Shown: positions 8,696-17,488 of the stretch, piece after piece
How positions within the stretch are numbered: the first letter of the stretch is position 1
Layout: each line of letters starts with the position of its first letter
Source of the DNA: Niveispirillum fermenti
Lineage (GTDB): Bacteria > Pseudomonadota > Alphaproteobacteria > Azospirillales > Azospirillaceae
Length of the DNA stretch: 64,000 nucleotides
Direction of reading: 5' to 3'
Assembly: GCF_048066175.1 (NCBI RefSeq)
Contig: NZ_JBLTXA010000015.1
Span: 40,690-104,689, forward strand
The notes under the pieces: model-generated
The model's input: the letters and a program-made list of their open reading frames with translations, nothing else
Databases searched by the model: none
Told to the model about the DNA's origin: nothing
Position numbers and translations under genes: made by a program

Positions 8696-9360
8696 CCCTT
8701 GTCCAACAGGCCGGCCACCGCGTCGGGCAGGGCGGCATAATCATGCACCAGCCGGTCGGCCCCCGCCGCCAGCAGTTCGGCCCCGTCATGGTAGCCCCAG
8801 GCCACGCCGACGGACCGCACACGCGCATTGCGCGCCATCAGGATGTCGAAACTCGTATCGCCGATCACGACCGTGCCGCTTGCGTCCGCCCCGCTTTCAG
8901 CCAGGGCGGCATGGACCATGTCGGGGCTGGGCTTGCCTGCCACGCGGTCGCTCGTCTGCAAGGTCACGAAGCGCGGGGCAAGCCCGTGATGGGCCAGGGT
9001 GGCATCCAGCCCGCGCCGGCTCTTGCCCGTGGCGATGCCCAGCGCGAACCCCGCCGCCTCCAGCCTGTCCAGTGCTTCCAGCACACCATCGAACAGCGGT
9101 TCCGGATGGGTGCCGGCCAGCCGGTTGTGGTAAAAGGCCGCCTTGTAGGCCTCGGCGATGGCCTCATGCGCGCTTGCATCCAGCAGGGGCGCCAGTTGGG
9201 CAACCGCAGCGACCAGCGGCAGGCCGACGACGCGGCGCACCGCCATGGGCGGCGGCGATATAACGCCGTGAGCGGCGAACCCCGCCTCCATGGCGGCGAT
9301 GATGGCATGCTGGCTGTCAACCAGCGTGCCATCGCAATCGAACAGGGCGAGTTTCAGCAC
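8692..9360 (-). CDS. HAD-family phosphatase (phosphoglycolate phosphatase-like)
   Basis: A 222-residue HAD hydrolase. Motif I reads LFDCDGTLVDS with the nucleophile and acid/base aspartates, motif II is the threonine in GIATGKSRRG, and motifs III/IV are KPSPDMVHAAL and VVIGDTSFDILMA. The cap domain lies between residues about 15 and 85, a C1-type as in Gph/PGP. The true substrate cannot be read from sequence. It sits between the pseudouridine synthase and the ATP12 gene, an order common in alphaproteobacteria, 4-bp overlap with the latter. Confidence 0.88.
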   Translation of the reverse strand: MLKLALFDCDGTLVDSQHAIIAAMEAGFAAHGVISPPPMAVRRVVGLPLVAAVAQLAPLLDASAHEAIAEAYKAAFYHNRLAGTHPEPLFDGVLEALDRLEAAGFALGIATGKSRRGLDATLAHHGLAPRFVTLQTSDRVAGKPSPDMVHAALAESGADASGTVVIGDTSFDILMARNARVRSVGVAWGYHDGAELLAAGADRLVHDYAALPDAVAGLLDKG

Positions 9361-9367
9361 ATCGACC

Positions 9368-10405
9368 TCAATCCAGCGCCGTAAACGGGTCTTCCTTCAG
9401 GTTCTGGCTGAACCCGAAATAGTCCCAGGCGGGGCGCATATGGTCGGGCAGCGGGGCTGTCACGTCGATCATCCCGCCGCGCGGATGCGGAATGATGATG
9501 CGCCGCGCATGCAGGTGCAGTTGGCGCTTCATGTCCGCCCCGTCCAGGAAGGCGGCCTGTCCGGCATATTTGCCATCGCCCAGGATGGGGGTGCCGATGG
9601 CATTCATATGGACACGCAACTGGTGCGTGCGCCCCGTGCGGGGCCACAGCGCGACGAAGGCCGCCTTGCGGTGGGCATGTTCCAGCACGGTATAATAGGA
9701 CTGGGCACGCTGGCCATTGCGTTCATCGACCATCATGCGCTCGCCCCCCGCCGCCATCTCCTTGGACAGCGACAGGTCGATGCGGCCCTGGTGCGGTTCC
9801 GGCACGCCCACCGTGATCGCCCAGTAGATCTTGCGCGCATCGCGGCCCCGGAAGCTTTCGGTCAGGCGCGTGGCAGCAAAGCCGTTGCGGGCCAGGACCA
9901 GACAGCCGCTGGTATCCTTATCCAGCCGGTGGACCAGCTTGGGCCGGCCCTCGGCGTCGAATTTCAGCAGGTCCAGCATGGCGTCCAGGTGCTTGGCCTG
10001 GCCCGTGCCGCCCTGAACCGCCAGGCCGGCCGGCTTGTCCAGCACGATGACGTCGGCATCGCGGTAAAGCACGCAGGCGCGAAGGGCCGCGACATCCTTG
10101 TCGCTGAAGACGGGTCTGGGCGTTTTCGCGGCCCCCTGCGCGTCCGCCGGTACCGGTGCCGGGGTGGCGTCGGGCAGCGGCGGAATACGCACGGTCTGGG
10201 CCGGTGCCAGCCTTGTGTTGGCATCGGCACGCTTGCCGTCCACCCTCACCTGACCCGTACGCAGCAGCTTCTGCAGGGCGCCATGGCCCACGGCCGGGAA
10301 ATGCCGCTTGAACCAGCGGTCAAGGCGCATGTCCGCCTCGTCCTCGGCAACCATCCTCGTCTCGACGGCCTTAGCGGGGCCGCGCGCGTCACCGGCATCA
10401 CTCAT
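9368..10405 (-). CDS. RluA-family 23S rRNA pseudouridine synthase (RluC/RluD type)
   Basis: A 345-residue protein with an N-terminal S4 RNA-binding domain (about residues 25-85, MRLDRWFKRHFP to VRIPPLPD) and a RluA catalytic domain with the signature HRLDKDTSGCLVLA, in which the aspartate is the catalytic nucleophile. Further conserved blocks are RTGRTHQLRVHM and GDGKYAG. It would isomerise uridines in 23S rRNA. I cannot separate RluC from RluD by eye. Its start overlaps the crcB stop by 4 bp. Confidence 0.9.
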   Translation of the reverse strand: MSDAGDARGPAKAVETRMVAEDEADMRLDRWFKRHFPAVGHGALQKLLRTGQVRVDGKRADANTRLAPAQTVRIPPLPDATPAPVPADAQGAAKTPRPVFSDKDVAALRACVLYRDADVIVLDKPAGLAVQGGTGQAKHLDAMLDLLKFDAEGRPKLVHRLDKDTSGCLVLARNGFAATRLTESFRGRDARKIYWAITVGVPEPHQGRIDLSLSKEMAAGGERMMVDERNGQRAQSYYTVLEHAHRKAAFVALWPRTGRTHQLRVHMNAIGTPILGDGKYAGQAAFLDGADMKRQLHLHARRIIIPHPRGGMIDVTAPLPDHMRPAWDYFGFSQNLKEDPFTALD

Positions 10406-10782
10406 GCCGTCACCATCCGTACCAGATAAAGCCCGGCGAACAGGCCGCCGATGCCGACAATCACGGACGACAGCACATAGGCCGCCGCCAAACCGACATC
10501 CCCCCTTTGCAGCAGGGCCGCCGCATCCAGGGAGAAGGTGGAAAAGGTCGTGAACCCGCCCAGAACGCCAACCGTCAGGAAGGCCCGTACCTCTGCCGGT
10601 GGTGACCAGACATGAGCCATCAGCCCCACCAGCAGTCCCATCACCAGCGACCCGACGATGTTCACCGTCACGGTCGCCCAGGGAAAGCCCGTGCCGAACA
10701 GCCGTCCGAACCCCACCGCTGTGAGATAGCGCGCCACGGAACCGAACGCACCCCCGATTGCGACATACAACACCATCTTCAT
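10402..10782 (-). CDS. crcB: CrcB/FluC fluoride channel
   Basis: A 126-residue, four-helix membrane protein. Family signatures are GGAFGSVARYL near the start, WATVTVNIVGS with the pore asparagine, and GVLGGFTTFSTFS with the phenylalanine-box residues that line the fluoride path. It exports fluoride as an antiparallel dimer. I chose the start at 10782 because its ATG overlaps the upstream stop codon in an ATGA arrangement and puts the first helix at the N-terminus; a longer reading frame begins at 10803. No fluoride riboswitch is possible here because the upstream gene runs into it. Confidence 0.93.
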   Translation of the reverse strand: MKMVLYVAIGGAFGSVARYLTAVGFGRLFGTGFPWATVTVNIVGSLVMGLLVGLMAHVWSPPAEVRAFLTVGVLGGFTTFSTFSLDAAALLQRGDVGLAAAYVLSSVIVGIGGLFAGLYLVRMVTA

Positions 10783-11678
10783 GCGCCGACCCCGAATATC
10801 CAACCCTCGCGGCGGGCGGTTTCTGCCGTCATGCCGGACGGGTTCCAGACGCCCGGCTTCGCCGCCAGGCGCGACAGCCCGGCCGCGGTGATGATGGCAT
10901 CGCCGAGATCATCATTGTAGTCGAGCAGATCGTTCCACGCCAACCGGCAACCGAAAGGAGCCAGACATCGCTCAAGCTCGGCCTTTTCCCTGATCTTGTT
11001 CACATTCCCGTTCACCTGCTTGCGGAACAGGGTCGGAAACACCTCGACAATAACGCTCTGATCCGGCCCCGGCGTTTGCGCCGGCCATACCGCCAGCCTG
11101 TCACCCAGCAGGTTGCGCAACCGCCGCAATGTCAACATGCCGGCCAGCGACGCCTTGCCGACCTGCTTCGACCCGATGAGCTTGAACAATGATTCCGGCC
11201 GGCCAAGCCCGCCCGCCGCGGCCGCGATCTCCGTCTGTCGCCGCTTGCCCGTCCCGTCCCCCCAATGGGCCGGTCGCGTTCCCCTTATCCAATAGCTCGG
11301 CTGGAACAGGGGGTGGGAAACCGCGGCGCCACCGAAATCATCGGCGGCACCGTTGGCAGCCACATGCACCAGGTTCCACAGATCGAACATGTGGTCCTGA
11401 TCGGTCCGGCCGTCGAGATAACCGACACCCTCCAGCCACGGCAGGGAGAATCCGAAATCGAAGCCGACAAGCAACCTCTCACCGCGTGCGACCCGTTCGG
11501 CGATCCAGTACGCCACCGCTTCCCGGCGCCAATGTCCTGCAACCGCAACGGCCGGATGGACGATACTATCCTGCCCGCAATGCGCGACGGTCACGCCTTT
11601 GTAATTTTTCTCCCGCCCCGACCAGTCGATGCCGACGAACCGGTCGAAATCCCTGCATATTTCCTGCATGCAAATCAT
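10779..11678 (-). CDS. DUF429-like predicted nuclease-fold protein
   Basis: A protein of about 299 residues of unknown function. Near the start RFVGIDWSGRE gives the first acidic strand of an RNase H-like fold as in DUF429 proteins; GFDFGFSLPW and VEVFPTL are further conserved blocks, and LGDAIITAAGLSRLA near the end could supply the last acidic residue. I placed the start at 11678 because AGAGG stands six bases upstream; a longer frame to 11777 has no such site and approaches the divergent glutathione peroxidase. It is the first gene of the operon continuing to crcB. Confidence 0.65.
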   Translation of the reverse strand: MICMQEICRDFDRFVGIDWSGREKNYKGVTVAHCGQDSIVHPAVAVAGHWRREAVAYWIAERVARGERLLVGFDFGFSLPWLEGVGYLDGRTDQDHMFDLWNLVHVAANGAADDFGGAAVSHPLFQPSYWIRGTRPAHWGDGTGKRRQTEIAAAAGGLGRPESLFKLIGSKQVGKASLAGMLTLRRLRNLLGDRLAVWPAQTPGPDQSVIVEVFPTLFRKQVNGNVNKIREKAELERCLAPFGCRLAWNDLLDYNDDLGDAIITAAGLSRLAAKPGVWNPSGMTAETARREGWIFGVGA

Positions 11679-11833
11679 ATCCGCCTCTGATTCGGTATCC
11701 GTTCCTGACTTTATGATGTCCTGTGATGCGCCGGAAAGCGGGGCACCGGAAGTTTTCCTGCGAGGATGTTCGGCCATTGCCCAATCGCCGGTCCCGTCGC
11801 ATCATCGTTCCCTGCAACCGGGAGGCAATATCG

Positions 11834-12313
11834 ATGACCAGCATTTACGATTTCACAGCCAGGACGCTGGATGGCAAGGACGTATCGCTGGGCGAATGGC
11901 GGGGCAAGGTGATGCTGATCGTCAATACTGCCAGCAAATGCGGCTTCACCTATCAGTACCAGGGGCTGGAGGCGCTGTACCGCGATTATGGCGAGCGGGG
12001 GCTGGCAGTGCTGGGCTTTCCCTGCAACCAGTTCGGCCAGCAGGAGCCGGGGGATGCGGCGGAAATCGCCAATTTCTGCTCGCTGACCTATGATGTCAGC
12101 TTTCCCATGTTCGCCAAGATCGATGTGAACGGCGACGATGCGCATCCGCTCTACAAGTGGCTGAAGACGCAGAAGCGCGGTCTTTTGGGAACCGGCGGCA
12201 TCAAGTGGAACTTCACGAAGTTCCTGATCGACCGGTCCGGCAATGTGACAGGTCGCTACGCGCCCACGACCAAGCCAGAGCAATTGACGGCCGACATCGA
12301 AAAGCTGCTGTGA
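11834..12313 (+). CDS. glutathione peroxidase (cysteine type)
   Basis: A 159-residue thiol peroxidase. The peroxidatic residue is the cysteine in NTASKCGFT (no selenocysteine codon), the glutamine is in GFPCNQFGQQEPG and the tryptophan in KWNFTKFLID, completing the family catalytic tetrad. It reduces hydrogen peroxide or lipid peroxides with glutathione or thioredoxin. The start at 11834 is set by a GGGAGG site; a longer open frame reaches back to 11723 without homology. Divergent from the DUF429-like gene and followed by an aminotransferase 70 bp downstream. Confidence 0.93.
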   Translation: MTSIYDFTARTLDGKDVSLGEWRGKVMLIVNTASKCGFTYQYQGLEALYRDYGERGLAVLGFPCNQFGQQEPGDAAEIANFCSLTYDVSFPMFAKIDVNGDDAHPLYKWLKTQKRGLLGTGGIKWNFTKFLIDRSGNVTGRYAPTTKPEQLTADIEKLL

Positions 12314-12358
12314 CGATACCGGTGCCGCCCCTTGCCTTCCGGCGGGGGCGGGCCCACC

Positions 12359-12385
12359 ATGCGTCCGACCTGCAACAGGACGCAT
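12359..12385 (+). promoter_or_regulatory. hairpin covering the aminotransferase start codon
   Basis: ATGCGTCC (12359-12366) pairs perfectly with GGACGCAT (12378-12385), loop of 11 nt. The 3' arm contains part of the Shine-Dalgarno (AGGA) and the A and T of the ATG at 12384. It could reduce translation from this start or favour the second ATG at 12390. Confidence 0.4.
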
Positions 12386-13778
12386 GATCATGACGCATCA
12401 GGGAAATTCCGCCGCCAGCCGCGACATCGCCTTCCATCTGCACCCCTATACCAACCTGAAGGCCCACGAGACGGTCGGACCGCTGGTCATTACCAGCGGC
12501 AAGGGTGTGACCGTCACCGACGAGACGGGCAAGGATTATATAGAAGGGGTTGCCGGCCTGTGGTGTACGTCCCTGGGCTTTGATGAGCCGCGGCTGGTGG
12601 ATGCCGCCATCGGGCAGATGCGCCGTCTGCCCTTCTACCACGCCTTCGCCCATAAGTCGCATGAGCCAGCCATCGATCTGGCCGAGCGCCTGATCGCGCT
12701 GGCGCCCGTACCGATGAGCAAGGTGTTCTTCGCCTGTTCGGGGTCGGAAGCCAACGACACGGCCGTCAAGCTGATCTGGTACTACAACAATGCGCTGGGC
12801 CGTCCGCGGAAGAAGAAGATCATCGCCAGGGCCAAGGCTTATCATGGCGTCACCGTGGCGGCGGCCAGCCTGACGGGCCTGCCGAACTGCCACCGTGATT
12901 TCGATCTGCCCCTCGCCGGCATCCTGCACACCGACTGCCCCCACCATTACCGCCATGCCGAGCCGGGAGAGAGCGAGGAGGCGTTCGCCACCCGGCTGGC
13001 CGCCAACCTGGAAGCCCTGATCCTGCGCGAGGGGCCGGAGACGGTGGCCGCCTTCTTCGCGGAACCGGTGATGGGGGCCGGCGGCGTGATCCTGCCGCCC
13101 GCCACCTATTTCGAGAAGGTGCAGGCCATCCTGCGCAAATATGACGTGCTGCTGGTGGCGGATGAGGTGATCTGCGGCTATGGCCGCACCGGCAACATGT
13201 GGGGCAGCCAGACCTTCGGCATGAAGCCCGATATCCTGACATCCGCCAAGGCCCTGACCTCGGCCTATCTGCCCTTGTCAGCGGTGCTGGTCTCCGACGC
13301 CATCTACCAGGCCTGTGTGGATGAAAGCGCCAGGATCGGCACCTTCGGCCACGGCTACACCTATTCGGGCCATCCGGTAAGCTGCGCCGTGGCGCTGGAA
13401 ACCCTGAAGATATATGAGGAGCGCGACATCGTGGGCAGGGTGCGTGCCCTGGCGCCGCGCCTGCAGGAGGGGTTGCGCGCCTTCCGTGACCATCCGCTGG
13501 TCGGGGAGGTGCGGGGCACCGGCCTGATCGCCGGGGTGGAACTGGTGGCCGACCGGGCAACGAAGCGGCCATTCGACGCGGCGCTGGGCGTAGGCACCAG
13601 ACTGGTTTCCTTCAGCCACCAGCATGGCGCCATCCTGCGACCCATCGGCGACACGATCGGCTTCTCCCCGCCCCTGATCATAACGGAGACGGAAATCGAT
13701 ACGCTGCTGTTCCGGTTTGAAAAGTCGCTGGCCGACACGGCGGACTGGCTGGTCCGCGAAGGTGTCAGGCTGGATTGA
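12384..13778 (+). CDS. class III (omega-amino acid / putrescine type) aminotransferase
   Basis: A 464-residue PLP enzyme of fold type I, class III. Visible features are the FFACSGSEANDTAVKL phosphate-binding turn, the VADEVICGYGRTG aspartate that holds the pyridine nitrogen, and the Schiff-base lysine in TSAKALTSAYLP. GHGYTYSGHPVSCAVALE is typical of omega-aminotransferases that use pyruvate as acceptor, such as SpuC and beta-alanine/putrescine enzymes. The substrate cannot be settled. Two in-frame ATGs (12384, 12390) are possible starts. Follows glutathione peroxidase on the same strand. Confidence 0.88.
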   Translation: MIMTHQGNSAASRDIAFHLHPYTNLKAHETVGPLVITSGKGVTVTDETGKDYIEGVAGLWCTSLGFDEPRLVDAAIGQMRRLPFYHAFAHKSHEPAIDLAERLIALAPVPMSKVFFACSGSEANDTAVKLIWYYNNALGRPRKKKIIARAKAYHGVTVAAASLTGLPNCHRDFDLPLAGILHTDCPHHYRHAEPGESEEAFATRLAANLEALILREGPETVAAFFAEPVMGAGGVILPPATYFEKVQAILRKYDVLLVADEVICGYGRTGNMWGSQTFGMKPDILTSAKALTSAYLPLSAVLVSDAIYQACVDESARIGTFGHGYTYSGHPVSCAVALETLKIYEERDIVGRVRALAPRLQEGLRAFRDHPLVGEVRGTGLIAGVELVADRATKRPFDAALGVGTRLVSFSHQHGAILRPIGDTIGFSPPLIITETEIDTLLFRFEKSLADTADWLVREGVRLD

Positions 13779-14068
13779 TGCCGCATGCCGAAGGCGGTGT
13801 TGCCGCCGCGTGTCCGCCAGATGGGCAGGGAAATCAGGAATACGCCCGCAAACCCCTTGCGGCGAAATGATGAATTGACCGAAATCAAGGCGATGTTAAT
13901 CGTTACCCGTCATGTTTGCCCCCGATGGCCCGTCGGCAATGTCGGGACCCTGCGCGACAAGCCGTCGCGTGGGGTTTTGTGAAGCCAACCTTTGGAGTAA
14001 TAAACAAGGGTGGACAAACGGCATGGCCGGCGTGACACTTATTGGTGGCGTCAACGGGACAGTGGCCC
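13779..14068 (+). promoter_or_regulatory. hemA upstream region
   Basis: A 290-bp gap with no supported gene. It contains an FNR-like dyad (13875-13888) and a moderately AT-rich stretch up to 14010 suitable for a hemA promoter. No terminator with a T-run was seen after the aminotransferase gene. Confidence 0.5.
13875..13888. promoter_or_regulatory. FNR/FixK-like binding site upstream of hemA
   Basis: TTGACCGAAATCAA differs from the FNR/CRP-type consensus TTGAT-N4-ATCAA at one position. It lies 181 bp before the hemA start codon. FNR-family control of hemA is known in Rhodobacter sphaeroides; here it is inferred. Confidence 0.55.
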
Positions 14069-15283
14069 ATGGATTACGAGAGCTTCTTCAAGAGCCAGAT
14101 CGACGGTCTGAAGCGTGAGGGCCGTTACCGCGTCTTCGCGGATCTGGAGCGTCGTGTCGGGGAGTTTCCCACCGCCACCTTCCATGGTGAGGATGGGGTG
14201 CCCAAGGATGTCACGGTCTGGTGCTCCAACGATTATCTGGGCATGGGCCAGCATCCGGTCGTCATCGGCTCGATGATTGACAGCCTGCATAAATGCGGGG
14301 CCGGGGCCGGTGGCACGCGCAACATCTCCGGCACCAACCACTACCATGTGCTGCTGGAACGCGAGCTGGCCGACCTGCACGGCAAGGAAGCGGCCCTGCT
14401 GTTCACCTCGGGCTATATCAGCAACCAGGCCACGCTTTCGACGCTGCCACGGCTGCTGCCCAATTGCGTCGTTTTCTCCGACGCGCTGAACCACAATTCG
14501 ATGATCGAGGGCATCCGTCATTCCGGCGCGGAGAAGCATATCTTCCGCCATAATGATGTGGAGCATCTCGACGCCCTGCTGTCGCGCTATCCGAAGAACC
14601 AGCCCAAGCTGGTCGCCTTCGAAAGCGTCTATTCCATGGATGGCGACATCGCCCCCATCGCGGAAATCTGCGACGTGGCCGAGAAGCATGGCGCCATGAC
14701 CTATCTGGACGAAGTGCACGCCGTTGGCATGTACGGCACCCGTGGTGCCGGTGTCGCCGAACGCGACGGTGTCATGGACCGTCTGACGGTGATCGAAGGG
14801 ACGCTGGGCAAGGCGTTCGGCGTCATGGGCGGCTATATCACGGGATCGACGGCGCTGGTCGATTGCGTGCGCAGCTTCGCGCCGTCCTTCATCTTCACCA
14901 CCTCGCTTGCACCCGTGCTGGCGGCCGGGGCGCTGGCTTCCGTCATGTTCCTGAAGGAACATAACGAAATCCGCATCCGCCACCAGGAGCGTGCCGCCAC
15001 GCTGAAGCGCCGTCTGGCCCAGGCTGGCCTGCCCGTCATGCCGTCGGTCAGCCACATCGTGCCGCTGCTGGTCGGTGACGCCCATCTGTGCAAGCAGGCC
15101 AGTGACGACCTGCTAAAATACCACAACATCTATGTTCAGCCGATCAATTACCCCACGGTGCCGCGTGGCACCGAACGGCTGCGCCTGACGCCGACACCGT
15201 TTCATGACGATCGCAAGATGGACCAGCTGGTCGAAGCCCTGCTGTCGGTCTGGCAGAACCTGGAACTGAAGCGCGCAGCCTGA
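14069..15283 (+). CDS. hemA: 5-aminolevulinate synthase
   Basis: A 404-residue PLP enzyme that condenses glycine and succinyl-CoA to 5-aminolevulinate, the first step of haem synthesis in alphaproteobacteria. Recognisable blocks: WCSNDYLGMGQHP, GTRNISGTNHYH, YLDEVHAVGMYG, and the Schiff-base lysine in EGTLGKAFGVMGGY. The start at MDYESFF (14069) agrees with the family N-terminus; the frame is open to 14042 with a non-ATG codon. An FNR-like box lies upstream and a rho-independent terminator follows. hemB lies 1.2 kb downstream, separated by the HPt gene. Confidence 0.96.
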   Translation: MDYESFFKSQIDGLKREGRYRVFADLERRVGEFPTATFHGEDGVPKDVTVWCSNDYLGMGQHPVVIGSMIDSLHKCGAGAGGTRNISGTNHYHVLLERELADLHGKEAALLFTSGYISNQATLSTLPRLLPNCVVFSDALNHNSMIEGIRHSGAEKHIFRHNDVEHLDALLSRYPKNQPKLVAFESVYSMDGDIAPIAEICDVAEKHGAMTYLDEVHAVGMYGTRGAGVAERDGVMDRLTVIEGTLGKAFGVMGGYITGSTALVDCVRSFAPSFIFTTSLAPVLAAGALASVMFLKEHNEIRIRHQERAATLKRRLAQAGLPVMPSVSHIVPLLVGDAHLCKQASDDLLKYHNIYVQPINYPTVPRGTERLRLTPTPFHDDRKMDQLVEALLSVWQNLELKRAA

Positions 15284-15345
15284 CGCAGCCTGATGGTGAA
15301 TATCCGTCGCGGCGGCTGACCGGTCGCCACGCGGACAATATGGAC

Positions 15346-15383
15346 AGGGCCCGGAAACGCAAACGGCGTTCCGGGCCCTTTCT
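15346..15383 (+). terminator. rho-independent terminator of hemA
   Basis: GGGCCCGGAA pairs with TTCCGGGCCC (arms 15347-15356 and 15369-15378), with further pairing of ACGC/GCGT inside, followed by TTTCT. Confidence 0.8.
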
Positions 15384-15403
15384 GCGTTCGGGCCGCATCA
15401 CGC

Positions 15404-15418
15404 GGGGGGGGGGGGGGG
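15404..15418. repeat. 15-base poly-G tract
   Basis: Fifteen consecutive guanines lie between the hemA terminator and the HPt gene, about 130 bp before the latter's start. Homopolymers of this length are rare in a GC-rich chromosome and are prone to slippage (or to sequencing error). Confidence 0.9.
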
Positions 15419-15550
15419 CGGCGACCTGCCCGTCCGTTGTGGAGATGTTGTAACCCATTGGTCATTGCAGCCCCCTTGATGACAACCTTCCGGCGCGGTA
15501 CAGGGGGATGAAATGGAAACGTTCAGCCGATAATGACGAGGAACGCAGGG

Positions 15551-16318
15551 ATGGCAGAGGTCGATATGGATGAGCTGATGGCTCAGCTCAAATCCGAATT
15601 CAGCGATTACATGAGCGACCGGCTGTCCACCATCTACAATGCGCTCGACCTGTTGAAGAAAGGCCAGGCGCATGCTGCCGACACGCTGCGCGAGGTGCGG
15701 CGGGAAATCCATTCCCTGAAAGGGTCCGGCACCACCTTCGGCTATCCCATCGTCTCCCTGATTGCCCAGCGGCTGGAGACCTATGTCAATGATCTGAAGG
15801 ATCTCGACGAGAAGCAGATTGCCGACCTGCAGACATTCGCCGACCGCATGGCGGAAATGGCGGAGCTTGATGAACAGCCGGATATCGCCTCCACGAACCT
15901 GATTATCCGCCGCCTGCCCACGCGGTACGAATTCGACATTACCGACGTGGAAATCCAGGATGTCGAAATCATGCTGGTCACGCCGAACAAGCTCGTCGCC
16001 CGCCGCGCGGCCACAGAGCTGGCGGCTTGCGGCTACCGCGTCAATATCATCCCCGACCCGATCGAAGCCATTTCCATCGCCGTGCGCATGCCGCCGGACA
16101 TGATCATCGCGTCGGCCGTCATGGATGGGCTGGGCGGGATCGACCTGATCCGCGGCCTGCGGGCCATGTCGGTCACCGCCCACGTGCCGGCGGCCCTGAT
16201 GACCAGCATGGGCGCCGACCAGTTGCGCGGCGTGCCGGAGGAAGCGGCCATCATCCGCTTGGGCGCCACCTTCAGCGACGACATCGCCGCAACGATCACC
16301 CGGTTCAACCTGGGGTGA
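15551..16318 (+). CDS. HPt domain protein with degenerate receiver domain
   Basis: A 255-residue protein in two parts. Residues about 10-110 form an HPt helical bundle with the phosphorylatable histidine at position 54 (EIHSLKGSGTTFG). Residues about 145-240 resemble a CheY-like receiver (VEIMLVTPNKLVARRAATEL...), but the acidic pocket reads VTP rather than DD, and the phospho-acceptor aspartate is replaced (IIASAVMDG). The protein can therefore receive phosphate on histidine but not on the second domain. The start with the RBS-like AGGAACGCAGGG is preferred over 15533. Placed between hemA and hemB; partner kinase unknown. Confidence 0.75.
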   Translation: MAEVDMDELMAQLKSEFSDYMSDRLSTIYNALDLLKKGQAHAADTLREVRREIHSLKGSGTTFGYPIVSLIAQRLETYVNDLKDLDEKQIADLQTFADRMAEMAELDEQPDIASTNLIIRRLPTRYEFDITDVEIQDVEIMLVTPNKLVARRAATELAACGYRVNIIPDPIEAISIAVRMPPDMIIASAVMDGLGGIDLIRGLRAMSVTAHVPAALMTSMGADQLRGVPEEAAIIRLGATFSDDIAATITRFNLG

Positions 16319-16455
16319 CGACCGGTCCCGCGCGCCCTTCCCCTGTGCGCGCATTCCTGGGGCCGTAGGTCGCAGCCGATGCTGTTGCCGGGCCGGGTGG
16401 TTGGGGCGTAGCATCCCGGCCAGCCTTCATCGTCTTTCCCACCAGGGCCGGCCCC

Positions 16456-17463
16456 ATGTCCCACAGCCAACCGCACACCGCCTTTCCCCGAAGCCGTCCC
16501 CGCCGCAACCGTGTGGATGGCTGGACACGCCGGCTGGTGGCGGAAAACCACCTGACCACGTCCGACCTGATCTGGCCCGTCTTCGTGGTGGAGGGCGAGA
16601 ACCAGCGCCAGCCCATTGCCAGCATGCCCGGTGTTGAACGGCTTTCCCTGGACCTGCTGGTGCCGGCCGTGGCGCAGGCCCGTGACCTGGGCATTCCCTG
16701 CGTCGCGCTGTTCCCCGTCATACCGGTGGAGCGCAAGGACCCGGCCGGCAGCCTGTCCGGCGATCCCGACAACCTGATGTGCCGTGCCATCCGCGCCATC
16801 AAGCAGGCAGTGCCGGATATCGGCATCCTGGGCGATGTGGCGCTGGACCCCTATACCAGCCACGGCCATGACGGCATCGTGCGCGACGGTTATGTCCTGA
16901 ACGAGGAGACGGTGGATGCGCTTGTCCGCCAGTCCCTGGTCCAGGCCGACGCCGGTTGTGACATCGTGGCCCCGTCGGACATGATGGACGGGCGCATCGG
17001 GGCCATACGCGATGCGCTGGAAGGGCGCGGGCACACATTGACGCGCATCTGCGCCTATGCCGCCAAATACGCCTCCGCCTTCTATGGGCCGTTTCGCGAT
17101 GCCGTGCAGACCGGCGGCCTGCTGAAGGGGGACAAAAAGACCTATCAGATGGACCCCGCCAACGCCGAGGAGGCCTTGCGCGAGGTCGCCCTGGACATTG
17201 CCGAAGGGGCCGACATGGTAATGGTCAAGCCCGGCCTTCCCTATCTGGACATCGTGCGCCGGGTCAAGGACGGCTTCGGCGTTCCGACCTTCGCCTATCA
17301 TGTCAGCGGCGAATACGCGATGCTGCGTGCGGCTGGCGGCCATGGCTGGCTGAATTACGATGCGGCCCTGCTGGAAACCCTGCTGGGCTTCAAGCGTGCC
17401 GGCGCGGATGCGGTGCTGACCTATGGCGCGGTGGACGCAGCCCGCCTGCTGCGCGGGAATTGA
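16456..17463 (+). CDS. hemB: delta-aminolevulinic acid dehydratase (porphobilinogen synthase)
   Basis: A 335-residue enzyme that joins two 5-aminolevulinate molecules into porphobilinogen. Conserved features: LIWPVFVVEGEN near the N-terminus, the lysine in YAAKYASAFYGPFRDA, and the second Schiff-base lysine in MVMVKPGLPYLDI. The segment DVALDPYTSHGHDG lacks the cysteine-rich zinc site of animal enzymes, so it is of the magnesium type. It acts directly after HemA, whose gene lies 1.2 kb upstream on the same strand. Confidence 0.95.
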   Translation: MSHSQPHTAFPRSRPRRNRVDGWTRRLVAENHLTTSDLIWPVFVVEGENQRQPIASMPGVERLSLDLLVPAVAQARDLGIPCVALFPVIPVERKDPAGSLSGDPDNLMCRAIRAIKQAVPDIGILGDVALDPYTSHGHDGIVRDGYVLNEETVDALVRQSLVQADAGCDIVAPSDMMDGRIGAIRDALEGRGHTLTRICAYAAKYASAFYGPFRDAVQTGGLLKGDKKTYQMDPANAEEALREVALDIAEGADMVMVKPGLPYLDIVRRVKDGFGVPTFAYHVSGEYAMLRAAGGHGWLNYDAALLETLLGFKRAGADAVLTYGAVDAARLLRGN

Positions 17464-17488
17464 CGGGTCCGTCGCTCCCCGTCCCCTT

